64,000 bases of DNA from positions 372,001 through 436,000 of the forward strand of contig NC_066587.1 of the NCBI RefSeq assembly GCF_905475345.1. Direction: 5' to 3'. Below, piece by piece: positions 11,650 through 24,020 of the stretch (position 1 is its first letter; every line of letters starts with the position of its first letter). The notes beneath the pieces are model-generated. The model was not told the origin of the DNA. It did not search any database and saw only the letters and a program-made list of their open reading frames with translations. Made by a program: the position numbers and the translations under genes. Origin of the DNA: Vespula vulgaris (Eukaryota; Arthropoda; Insecta; Hymenoptera; Vespidae).

Positions 11650-14600
11650 GCGCGGACAGGTTGAAGAGTAAAAATAAAAACGAAGAAGAAAAGAGAGGGA
11701 ATTAAAACGAAAAAAGAACGCGCGACGTTTCGTGGAATATAGTCGTAGATAATGCCTTTGTCGAGTCGAAAGTGATAAAATCGTGACGCGATTATCCGAG
11801 CTCGAAAACTCGATCGACGTGCATTAAAAACGGCTAAGAGGGGAAAACGGGAAATTCTCGAAGCAGCAGCAACTTTGCGCGAATCCGGGACGGGATGAAT
11901 TTACGGTTGAAAATCATAGCAAACAAGAGCGCCGAGTTATCTCGTGGCTGTTTCATCTTTAGCTATACGACTGAACGTGTTTGTAACGTAGATTTCTATA
12001 TCTATACGTACCCTTGGTACGTGTACCGTAGGTGTGCGCGAACGAGCAACGAGACGAAGCTTTTCGAGTTGGATTCGTAAGAGCGATTCAATGATTTCGT
12101 TCACTGAAATACGTGTGAATTCGAGCGATGCTCGCTTTAGTACGCAAGAGTGTACTACCGAGAGTAATACACGTACGTGTGTGATACTCGCGTGTAGACG
12201 TTGGTACATACCTAAAAAGAAACGAAAGCTGTATTGGTAAAATCTGGTCGATTCGCGAAATACAGAGGATAGGAGAGAGAAAACGATGTTCCTACGAACG
12301 GACGACAGACTCGTTACTTTCGACGGATGGTAATACTTCGGGGATACCTTTGTGATTCGGCCATGCGTAAACCTCGCCCGTTGGAGAACCAAAAATCTTT
12401 TTTTTCTATCCTTTTCTCGTTTACACGCGGATAAGAGTTTATATTTTATAATTACGTTTTCGTGATTCTTTTATTATCTCCTTTTCATTTTCTCTTTTTC
12501 TAGCATATTCGAATCGATACTCGTTAAACACCTATATCCTTTGTGTTACGTTCGGATTTCGAAGCTCTTTTTCGAATAATAATCCCGTTATATCCGGCGG
12601 AACGCATCTTTGAATATTTCGCATCGACGTTACGCCTCTTGTTTTTAATTTTTCCTTTCGTTCCGTTTTTACGTGCATTTACGTGCGCGATCACGAAGAA
12701 AGTTTTCCGTAGTAAAGACGATAATATTATCGTTCGGTTGGCTTTTTCATTGAGAAAATAACTGCCCTATCCCAAGCAATCGTCCTACGCGCGGCGTACG
12801 ATCGCTCAGACGTTGAAAATAGCCGAAGGCTAAGATATCTCTTACGACCCTCTTTTTTCGTGATCCCCCTCCGAACGAGCCGGACGACCGACATTTTTCT
12901 TCTGCGTTACAAAATTAAACTCAAACACGGCGTTTCGGGTCGACTGGTCTCAAAAAAAAAAAAAAAAAAAGAAAAAGAAAGAAAGAAAATAAAATAAAAT
13001 AGAATAAAAGAACAAAGAAGTAAAAGGAATAAAAAAATATGTCAAGGAATTATCGTCGTTTGGCTTCGTTCGGCCGATCTAAAGAATCGATCTCAACGAG
13101 TCGATCTCTCGAGTCGGGTCGTAATCGTGACAAACGGAAAGACGCAATTTCAATGACGATCGTCGTTTTGGGAAAACGGCCAAAGACCTGGATTTTAATT
13201 GTCAAAGTTATCGGGTCGCATTCGCGTATATGACGGACACGTATCTCCCGACAGTGTGCCCGGTGGTTGGAACGAGTAATATAACTCTCCTTCTCCCACC
13301 TTAATATCCGCCATGGTTCGACGTTGTCGCGAATAATCTAGTCACGGTGGAACGCGCTATCGTTTTTCATAGCAGAAACACCGATGTCATCCCTTTTCGC
13401 GACGCGAAAGAGGAACAAAGTTCGCACGATTCGCGGATACGTTATTCCCGATTTATTATCTCGATTCGAACTGATACGAAGACGACTATCTCGAAAATGT
13501 TCGTTGATAGGTTTTGACGGCTCGAAAATGACTCTGAAAAAGACGAAAAAAGAAAGCGGAAGAGAGAAAAGAGAAAAAAGGAAAAAATAGAAAATTCTCT
13601 TTCGAAAATCTTGATCGTCGAAGGACTATTAATAAAAATTTCATCGCCTCGTCTTCTTCTACCTTCCTCAAAACGAAATGCGTATCGATCGGATCGAAAT
13701 TGCGTATAGATCTGGGCACGGTCGTGCTATATTGGATTTTTATTTTTTTTAATTATAAGGGAAAACGTTTTTCAACGTTCTCGAGGACGGAATTAAACGA
13801 GAAATACAACCGATCGCCGTTCATAAGGGAAAAAGTTAATTGAAACGAGCCGTCCGTCGTTCTTTCGTTACGTAAAAGTAAAATAAGATAGTTTTCGTTT
13901 ACCTACCCGTTAAGACACATTTATGATAATAGCGTTGTTCGCTGTAAACGATATTGTATTTTGATTTCTAACGTCGTTTAATAGAGAGAAAAGGAAAACG
14001 AACGAATCGACGCGTTTAATCGTCGATAACCTTTACGTTCTAATTATTGTTATATTTTGGAAAGAACTTTTGAAAGAGCAATAATAGATCGGCCACGATA
14101 GAAACGATGTTCCAGTTCGTAAAAGCCGATTAAACGCGATGAAGGTATTACATTTCGCGTAGCAGTTTCGGATACATCGTTTCGAGAGTTTCCCCTCGTC
14201 TCGTCCTTGCAAATTCAACGTGGAAACTGATCGCATCTGACTTTAAACGCGCCATTTTGCAAAACTCTTTCCGCGAAACCATATAACGAGGCAGCTTATT
14301 AGAAAGGGAAAGAGAGAGAGAGAGAGAAGAGAAAGAGAAACGTCAGACAGCTGGATAATTCGTCGACGCGCAAACTCAAGAAGAGATTTATAGTTGGCAT
14401 TGATGAGAAAGCCAACTTAGAAATGTTTATTAATTAAAAGTCCGTAATTAATTACATTCTCTGCGAGACGAGAGATGCAGCTATTATACTCTAGGATTCT
14501 TTGTTGTACTTATCTCGCGTCGAAAAGTCATCGCGAGAGTACGCTTTAACATTTTTGTCTTCTTCTCCTTTTTTTTTTTTTTTTTATTTATTCTTCATCA

Positions 14601-15387
14601 ATTTAGAGAATCGATGCGAAGATATTCGACGACGAGAAGAGAATAGAAAAGAAACACGGAAGACTTTCGAAACGTGTCGAGGAAAGTAAAATGCGATGTC
14701 TCTCTCTTTCGTTCTTTCTCGATATGATTGATCTTTGAAGCGTTGCCTTTCATTCCATCGGCTTCGATATACCGGGCCGACCTACGACCTATAACACGAT
14801 ATGCGTGGGAAAATGCTTTCGACCTCGCGGAAAGCTACGTATTCCTGTCGGTGCTCGATAAAAAGGGAGCGGACCGCGAAATGGTATCGTTAATTCGTTT
14901 TTGTTCCACCTACTAGCGTGTTCTCTTTCCTTCTTTTTCGATCGACCTATCGGACGCTTTCGATCGCTCGACCCCCTTCTTTTCTTTTTTATTACATGAG
15001 AATCGCGTGTACCTCTCTAGGCCGATATCGCGTCGTATCTTGAAAAATTCGATCGCCGCTTTTTTCATCGTACTTTACCAAACGTATTCTCTTTAATCGA
15101 GAAAAACCTCGATAGACATTTTGTTCTTTGCCATCGAATGAACAATCGTGCCTGTTTTTATTCATCTTCTTATCTATTTTTAAAAGCGCGATCTTTCTTT
15201 CTCTCTCTCTCTCTCTCCTCTCCCTCTTTTTCGGTGACTCACCTTGTACACAAATAAACGACACTATATTTGATTAGAAACAGACGATCGTCAACTCTCC
15301 CTCTCTTCTCTCTAACTCATTTCAGCTTCCATTCATTTCGGCAGAAAAGACAGAGTAGCGTGTGAGCGAAGAGAATTAATTTAACCG

Positions 15388-15396
15388 ATATATATA

Positions 15397-15436
<40 letters not shown>

Positions 15437-15466
15437 TAGACACGCACACGCACACGCACACACACT
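15388..15466. repeat. (TA)n followed by (CA)/(CACG) tract
   Basis: A TA tract (with a TGCA interruption) passes into ACACATATATAGACACGCACACG and pure CA. The whole stretch is alternating purine-pyrimidine. Confidence 0.9.
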
Positions 15467-15964
15467 TTGTACAAAATACTCGAAAATGTTTTCGATTCCT
15501 TTGACGTACGTGTGAGTGCGTATATACGCGCGTGTGTCAGTCCGTCTCTTTAACAGAAATGCGTCGCGACGGCAGCGTGACGCTCTGTCGAGGTAAACAA
15601 TGTAACACGGAGGGTTGACTTTTTTCGAATCCCTCGCGATAACATTGCTTGCCTACGAGCTGCTTTGATGTCGATATACGTAAAGTGTGTATGTCGTGCT
15701 ACGAGCTAATCGATCGATTGATCGACCGATCGATCGATCGATCGGCCAAATTAACGGAATTACGAAATCGCGGAAAACTCGACGCGGTTATGCTTTAATC
15801 GCGTTCATAGTCGAATATTTTTGGGGTAATAAAAGTATCCCCGAGTGCACTTCAATTTGCATTTATATACAAATTTTGTGCGGTTTTTTTTTTGCTTATT
15901 TGTTTTCCTCTCTTTTTTTTTTGTTTTGTTTTTTTAAATACATGCCTCCGAGTAAGATCACAGA

Positions 15965-15995
<31 letters not shown>

Positions 15996-16153
15996 CGATC
16001 TTTCCGATCGAACGTGCGATTTCAGAGGCTCGTCGAGCATGCCGAGAGAATTCGTCCCGCTATTGGCCGAACGGAAAAGGGAATTTCGCTGGTGAGGCGC
16101 GGCGCGGCGGAAGGAAAGCGGCCGGTACGTGTGTGCGTGCGTGTCGCGCCGTC

Positions 16154-16220
16154 GATAAAACCCCCTTGACAGTGTCGGCCGATGGCAGTACGACGTCGGC
16201 CGTCGTTGCGAGCGGTTCGT
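16154..16220 (+). promoter_or_regulatory. Candidate core promoter (TATA-like, Inr, DPE-like)
   Basis: A TATA-like GATAAAA lies at 16154-16160. An initiator-like GGCAGTA has its A at 16187, which puts the box at -33 to -27. A DPE-like GGTTCGT begins at 16214, exactly +28 (fits RGWYV). The surrounding DNA is GC- and CpG-rich. No start codon with a convincing protein follows nearby, so if real it would drive an untranslated first exon, conceivably of the octopamine receptor 40 kb downstream, or a non-coding RNA. Motif spacing is seen; function is inferred. Confidence 0.3.
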
Positions 16221-19200
16221 TCGTGTCGCGTTTACTTCGAAACAGCCCACACGCTTTTTTCCGCTTTCCCTCGTTACAAACGTTACGAGCGATAGATTCG
16301 TCGAACGATCGTTCGTCAATGGAAAGAAGCGGATCAATATTGTCGGAGGATATCGAGAAAAGAAATTTGATGAAAAGTATACAAAAATATCAAATAAAAG
16401 GATAATTGGAGTGAAGAATTTTTTTTCTTTGGATTTTTTTTTTTTTTTTGGTTCTTTTTCGTTTTTTCTTTGAAAGGAACCAGGAGAAGAACGAGGTTGT
16501 TATAAGGAAGGAACGGCTTTGAAAGGACAAGGACGATCGAAGTCGAATTATCGAGCGACGTGATTGACAGGATAACCGACGCGAACTGTCGCCCGTTGTT
16601 GCTGTAAAATTCTGACGTCAGGATCGTCTCTCTACGTCGTTTCTACGTCCATCGCGCGATCTTTCTTCGCTTAAGGTTAGAGTCCCTCTATATGTACCTC
16701 TCGATCGTTTTCGTAGATAGATCGTTTATTTGCCGAGGGCGGTAAATAGAGAGAAAAAGAATATTAATGTTAGATTCGTTGGAAAGGATCGTTGCGCGTT
16801 ACGCCGACGGCTGAGAGATAAGTTAACGAGCGTTTAATTAGACGCGGTTAACCGAACGTAAAGAAAGTAGTACGTCTTGTGAAAATAAAGTTGAGCCGGT
16901 TGCTTGCGAGGGATGTGGCGGGGAAGGAGGAGGTTGCCAGAAGGAAGGAAGGAAGGAAGGACGATGATACATTAACACCACTCCGAAGCACTCTCTTGGA
17001 AAATAATGAGAAAGCGCGGTAGAGAAACGCGCGCTCGTGTTTGTTTTGTGTGTGTGTGTGTGTTTGCAGATGGGTGGGTGGGTTGTATATGACTCGTCGA
17101 CCGTACTGAAATCGGTATTCGGCTTCCGTATAATTAAATTCATTACGGAAGCGTCGACTTAGTTTTGCCGTTTTGACTTGACCGATGATGCGTCGGATCG
17201 CGTCTTACGCTTTTATTTCTCTTTTCGTTTTCTTTTCCAACGACTTTAAAATAAATTACTCGTCCGGTTAGTAAAGAGGATGGAAGAAAATTTCTTTCTC
17301 TCATTTCTTTTCGATCCGGTAGCAAACATCGTGCTATCGAGAAGGAATAGGATGGGAACGAGATTCTACGCGTTTGCAACTTGATTACGATTTGATTTGC
17401 ACGAAGGCGTGAAGCAATGCGGGCGCCGGATTTGGGGTCGACCACCTCCGCATTCGATCTAGAACAAGCGTATTACCGTCTCCGAAGATATTTCTGTAAG
17501 CGATCACCCTCGTATCGTCGCGAAACTACTGCCAAGACACGATGGGGTTGTGTTCCAAGCTCTGAATGTATCGTGAAATCTTGTAGCAAGAAAAAACAAT
17601 CTATCTGTTATATGTATATATATATATAAATACATACACACACAGCACAGCGCAGCATATAAGAACGATAGACCGACGAACGACGAAGAAAGAAGAGAGA
17701 TGTTACGTATCTTTCTTTCATTGTTCCGTTGGAAAAGCCGAGAAAGCGCATAGGTTCATTGTCTCTCGATTTTAGCGGCCGACAATGCCGTCCAATTTAA
17801 TGATCGGAATCTGAAAGCGCAACGGAAGCATTCTTCTGGCCGTTTCGTATCCCATTGTCGGTGAAAACAATGGAACGATCGTCGACGTGGCTTCTCCAAC
17901 GTGACTTCTCTCCTTCTAGTCGACGTTTAGCCGTTCGCAAATCGTTTTGCGTGAAAATCAACCCTCTTTGAAGCGGCAACGATCTCTCGACTAGACTTTG
18001 CTTTGCTTTGGTTACCCACTTACCGGTTATACCACTGACACATCCCGAAATTTAGTACGACTAGCTGAAGACTCTTTCTTTTTTCGCATCGATGATCTTT
18101 TTCATTCGCGTCTTTCTTCGATTTTCTTTATCCAGTTACATATTATTCTTACTACTCGAATTTTCCAACGAATATTTCGTTCCAACGCAAATTAGATCTC
18201 CATTTTAATATTCCTTTGTACCTCGAGCCCGTCGTTTTCGTCGAATCGTATTTTTACTCTTACTTCGGTCGTCCTCTTGTTACGGATCGAATCGAATAAA
18301 TCCAAGTTGCGTGCGTGCGTTGCACCGTGTCTCCGTTCCAAGATAAACGTCCTCTAAAAGTTTAAAATATCTTGTTCGATCTTCGCGGTGCGTTATATCT
18401 CGTTACCATCGAGGGTACTCCGAGCACGAGACGGATAGACGGACGGACGTTAAAAAGATTTTTGAAAAAGCCGAGTTATACGAGTTGTACGATAGAAGAG
18501 AAACCACGCAAAGAGAGGAGAGAGAGAGAGAAAAAGAAACGAAACGAAGAAACAAAGAGATGCGATAAAGAGAAAGGGTAAATCGTTCGCGTCGAGAGGA
18601 ATTTCTGTACGAGAAACTCTCTTTCCAGATCCTATGCGAGTCGTCTAGACGCGGTGGTATCTATCGATCGTCGAACAATAATGCTAATTTTTTCATTGGA
18701 CTTCACGTTTGATCTGGCGAACGCCTACGTTTCTCGATATTTTTTTAATGTTACAGCCGAGAATAATATTTCTCTTCGATCATACGATATCTTTCGTTAC
18801 ACGTAAATTAATCTTTGTACGATCAAGGAGATCTCTCGGAACGAAAGATGATCTTTTTCTCTTTCTCTCATTTCAGAAATTATGACCTTATCCTCGCGAT
18901 CGGCGACGACGGAAAAACGTTGAAAAAGATCGAGCGAATCTGCTTTTTCTTCTCTCATCGTAGTTTACATCCGCGAGATACATCCGAATTAAAGGATTTG
19001 CCAACATTAACTTCTGTTCTAGTTCGCGTGCATATTACATAGTACGAATTCACGAGTATTCCACGGTCAGAGTATTTACATTATTTATCTTTCCCTTGGG
19101 CCCCTGGGATGGATTTTCATTTTTGTACGATAGGGAGTTATGCATAAATCAAATTTACATAAATACGTTATCAGTAATCTTTCTTTTCTTTTTTTTATTT

Positions 19201-21846
19201 TTCCTTTTCTTCGCGTAATGCCGCTGCCGCATCTTCATAGATAGGACATGCACGGTTGACAGACGCGAGAACCTTACGAAAGTGATTTCGGAAGGATTTG
19301 GATATTCAAATCGAGCTATCTTCCATCCTCGCGAAACCATTCGTATTGTCGTTCCTAAAAATGTTTTCGGTATCGCGTTATCATACGGAGAATGTTACGA
19401 CGCCGTTCGCACGGACGTAGATCTACGTCTACGAGAAAGGTAAAGGAAATTTATCGAATATTCCCGGAAACGTTGGAAAGACTCGTTTCTACCTAAGAAA
19501 AATATCTGGTTTACCTTCTCACTGCGTTCGATCGCGAAAAATTAATCATCCCCCAAGTTTATACAGCCGTTTGTCCGTAATGATTTGGAACGTATCGGAA
19601 CGGTGATAAATATGCATACGTATGTATATATTTTCTCCTTTTTTTTTTTTTACCTTTTTGTTTCAACGTGGCTTTGCCGAGAATAGCGGAATTAGTAGAG
19701 TGCAATGAAACGATGTAATTTACAATGGGATTGCACGGTACGTACATAGCTAGGGTGCATTGTGCGCGCCGCGCCAAGTCCGGCGACTTTTTAATCTCCT
19801 GATGGAGGTATTCTTTTCGGAACAAACGGCCGCTGCAGTAATTACGAGGATGTCCCTTTGCGCGTTTACCGTGTGAGTCTAACCATATTGAATGATTCTT
19901 TTTTTTTTTTTTAAGCCGAGCCAACGATCTTTTTAATCGCGCGTCCTTTGTCGAAATTCCTTTTTCGAAAATCGAGAATGGAAAATTTCTAATACGTTTG
20001 TCGCGAAAACGAAAGAAAGAAAAGAGGAAAGAATCTTTAGGCTTTTCTCTCTCCCATCATCGTGTTTTATACGCATCTTCAATGTTCTACTTTTCTTTTT
20101 CTCTCATTTTATCTCCGCAAACCCTAGTTCATCCTTTTTACGGAGGAACGTATCACTGTCTTTTTATGTATCTTCAGCTTGCTCTCTCTCTGTCTCTGAT
20201 ATTTTTCTCTGGCTCTTCTCAGCATCTAAAATACGTGTCGCCGCTACGTATATTCATCGACGTGTCTCCGTGTTGTATCCGTGTGTAAACGCGTATCGTA
20301 CTTGATTCATAAATGCTGCAGAACATTGCTTTACTTTTTTTTTTTCACCGTACATATGCGTATACGCGAAAGAAATAACGAATAACCGGAAAAGAGATTT
20401 TCTCGGTTGTTACAAAATATCATCCAACGTCCTTTTTAACTCGTTTACACGCATAACTCGAAAGTAATCGCGAAGGGTAATCTCCTCTGGCATCGAGTAT
20501 GGTACATCTTTAAACGTTGTAAAGATTAACGAGAGAAGACGAACGAATCTACTACTCTATATTTCTTTCTTTCTCTTTTTATATCTCGCTATCGTCGTAG
20601 ACATTCGTTTCGTTGGTTACGATCGTGACTGAACTTTCAAGAACACGATCTAACCGTTTGGCCAATTTTGCACGAACCGAACGTTCCTTTTTTTATTTAT
20701 TTATTTCCCTTTTCTTTTTTTTTTAACTCGAAAATCGTGAAATGAGACGATCTTGGAATTTTTGCTATCGCAGTATCTTCTTTTCATCGTTGCACTGATA
20801 CGTACGTAGATATATATATATCGTGTACGGAACGTTATATCACGAATTTTCTTAAAAGCGTGACATCGAAGGGATCGATTTAATAAGGAATTTTCATTAA
20901 GGAATCGCAATGTCCAGGCTCGGTGTCTTACAACCTTCTAGGATAGGCACGCTTAAAATCAGCCAAAGAATCGCGTGATGCTCGAACACGAAAGGGGTAT
21001 CTATCGTGTGAGATCAGAGACAAAAGCTGCTGAGATAGGTCGAACATGACTCACGAACGGATACTCGATGTATTCGTAGAATATATACGTACGTATATGA
21101 GCGTGTGTGTGCTGCGTGTCGTCGTGTGTGTGTGTGTGTGTAGTATATAAGTTCGTAGAAAATAGGACCAACCGCTTTTCTCCGGGGGTATGTGTATACT
21201 CGATCACGTAAGCGAGACGACGACGGAAACGAAGTATTTCCGAACGGTAAAAGGGGTACATGCGATCTCGCGCGTTGCACGAAAACTTCTCGTTGGCCGT
21301 TCCCGTCTCTGCCAAAAGATACATATATCATTTTCGAGCGATATCGTTGTCGCTCCTGCTCTTCCCCATCTCTATGTACGTACAGCTGAGTAACGGATGA
21401 GTCGGCCTTTCTTCTTTTTACCAACCACGAGGAGATAGAACTCGCAAAGAAAAAGCGAGAGAGAGAGAGGGAGAGAGATAAAGAGAAAGAAGATAAAAAT
21501 ATATCGAGTGTAAATTTAACAAACTCGCGAGACTCTTCCCAAAGGTGGCCGTGTGAAAAGTACGATGATGCTAATGAAAAGATATAGAGATAGAGATACG
21601 ATCACGTATCGTCAATTTTCTCTCTTTTTTTTCTTCTTCCCTTTTCCCTCCTCTTCCTCCTCCTCGCCCCTTCGACGTACCTTCCCTTCCTTTTATTTTG
21701 ATTTAATTACGTCGAACAACTTTCGCGGATTTAATCCACGACGAATCTAATGTTTTGAGAAACGAACGACCAGAGAGAAAAATCATATGCGTTGGCGTAT
21801 CGTTGACCGTTACTACTGCATTCTGATGTTTGCCTTCGGCGTTCTT

Positions 21847-21848
21847 AC

Positions 21849-21884
<36 letters not shown>

Positions 21885-21897
21885 CACCACCACCATC
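21847..21897. repeat. (CTA)n(CCA)n compound microsatellite
   Basis: About nine ACT/CTA units pass directly into about seven ACC units; the reading frames through it are poly-Thr or poly-Val by-products. Confidence 0.9.
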
Positions 21898-23975
21898 TCC
21901 TCCACTACTGCCAGAAGGGTATCAGAAAGGTCAAACGTTTCGTCATCGAAAATGCGCAAGCATGATACGCGATGTTTAAGACGAGACGTTTCCTTTTCTA
22001 TCTTTCTTTCATTGCCATTGATAAACTCGCTTGGCAAGTTTGCGTTATCGATCCTTCCCTCGAGACGTAAAACACGAAGGGCTAGGTTCCTACTAAAATT
22101 AGGGCGAAGATAAAGACTGTCCTTATTATAGACGTTTAGAGAATAAAAAGAAGTGAGAAAGGAGGAGAAAAAAAAATTGGGATTTACAGGAAGGAACACG
22201 AATTCTCGTAGCTTCGAATCGACTCTCTCGTTTTCTCTTCTATCTCCCCTCTCTCTTCTTTCTCCTCGTCACTGTCTCTCTCTTGCTCTCGTTTAAAGAA
22301 CGGATCGAAGTTCTCGTTGCAGTTACTAATTCGTTATTTTTAGAGTTCTCGATTCGTGCAGAAGAAGCATTGTGATTACGTGATTGATCTACGATACTGT
22401 CCGCGACGGAATTGTATAAATAGACACCGGGTATACAAAAACAGAAGTCTCTGTATAGCCGCTCGAGTTTCTACTACGTCTTTATTCATAAACCGATACA
22501 TGGCATCGTCGTGTTTCACCTCGAAATTTATCAATCGTGTCATCGTCTTTCTCCGATGTCTCTTTACGCAAAGCTTACTGTCGGTACGTATGTAAATATG
22601 CGTACCGACACACATTCGCCTAACGCAAACATTAACCGTACGTTAATCACGTTTCTACGTTTATATCCATATCTTCTCGAAGCAATGGCCGACTAGGTTG
22701 GTTGGACAATCGATAGACCGCTAACTTTACATTATCTAGTCTCTTTCGTTCAACGAGGGCGTTTACCAGATACGGCAGGTTCGTACCACGTTGCAACCCG
22801 ATCGAGGAAATATATCCCGAGAAAACACATTATTCGACCGTTTTCTTTTTGCTTTGTTACCTAAATAATATCGGTAAAGTCGAATTCTCTTCCGTTTTCC
22901 TTTTCTTTTCCTTTCTTTTTTTTTTTTGTTCTTTTTCTTTTTCGTAATCAACGCGTTACACCAATACCGCACCGAAAGAGTATTATTAAGCTCACGCAAG
23001 CATCCGGTGACCTTGATAAGAGTGGCCTAATTTCGAAGGAACAAACGAGAATCTACATCCCGTCGCATTCGTCGCGTACCATGTATTATTTACGTCACGT
23101 TTCTCGTCAAAGGGTAGGAAAAGAAGTATAAAACACGTAGACTAATTGTTGTTATCATCCGACGAGAACAATTGCTAGTACGTAATTGATGATTGTAATG
23201 CTTATTTCTACGAAAATCGAATCGTCGAAGGGAGTAACGCGCGTCGGTTATGTATTCAATTCGTAGCGATATCGCTAACTTTGCGTTACGTGTTTAATAA
23301 TGTTTGATAAACGACGAATCTCTCTCTCTCTCTCTCTGCTCTGTCTGTCTTACATCTCGAACGGCCATTATACGTCACGCATTCGTCAAGTACCATTTGA
23401 AATTTGTTGAATAGATAAAATCGATAAATTTGGTCGAACGTCTGCCTCATTATATGATAATTGTCCATTAATGATGGTCAGACTTTGTGCTCGTACGAAA
23501 GGAAATGGAGTATAACGTGGTGCCGGGTACTTTATTAAATCCGCGTAATATCACGTAATTTCGTGAACCTTCGCTACAAATGGAAAAACAAATAGACCGG
23601 TCTCGAGATTTCGATGTTTAACGAGGAGAAACAATGTCGTGCAGTGATTTCGAAGGAAGGGTTTTAAAGGGTGGTCAAAGGGAGACGATATCGAACGACC
23701 AATTTCTTCCTATCATTAGAGCCTTACGTTAATGGAAAAGTTTTTGTCGCCTTGACAGGGCCGATGTTCGAAGGGTAAAGCCTTGATGAAAGACGATGTT
23801 ATTTTTAAAAGCCGAAAAAAGAGGAAGAAGGAGCAGGTGGGGAGGAGGGGAGAAGGGAAGGAGGAGAAAAAGCCAAGTCGAAGGACTGATCGACGATAAC
23901 GAGTGACGCGAATCACGTAGACTCGCGTGGAACGTGGTACAACTTTAGCCGTGTAGTCGTTAGGGGTTGTCGAAC

Positions 23976-24020
<45 letters not shown>

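Larger units (their letters stand above)
9801..16100. other. CpG-rich intergenic stretch, no gene seen
   Basis: It contains scattered TCG-rich unique sequence, a G-run cluster at 11611-11649, a poly(A) run at 12951-12970, GA tracts near 14310 and 15968-15988, a (TA)n(CA)n block at 15388-15466 and an (ATCG)n block at 15709-15744. Open frames up to about 160 codons overlap simple repeats and resemble no family I know. Confidence 0.5.
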
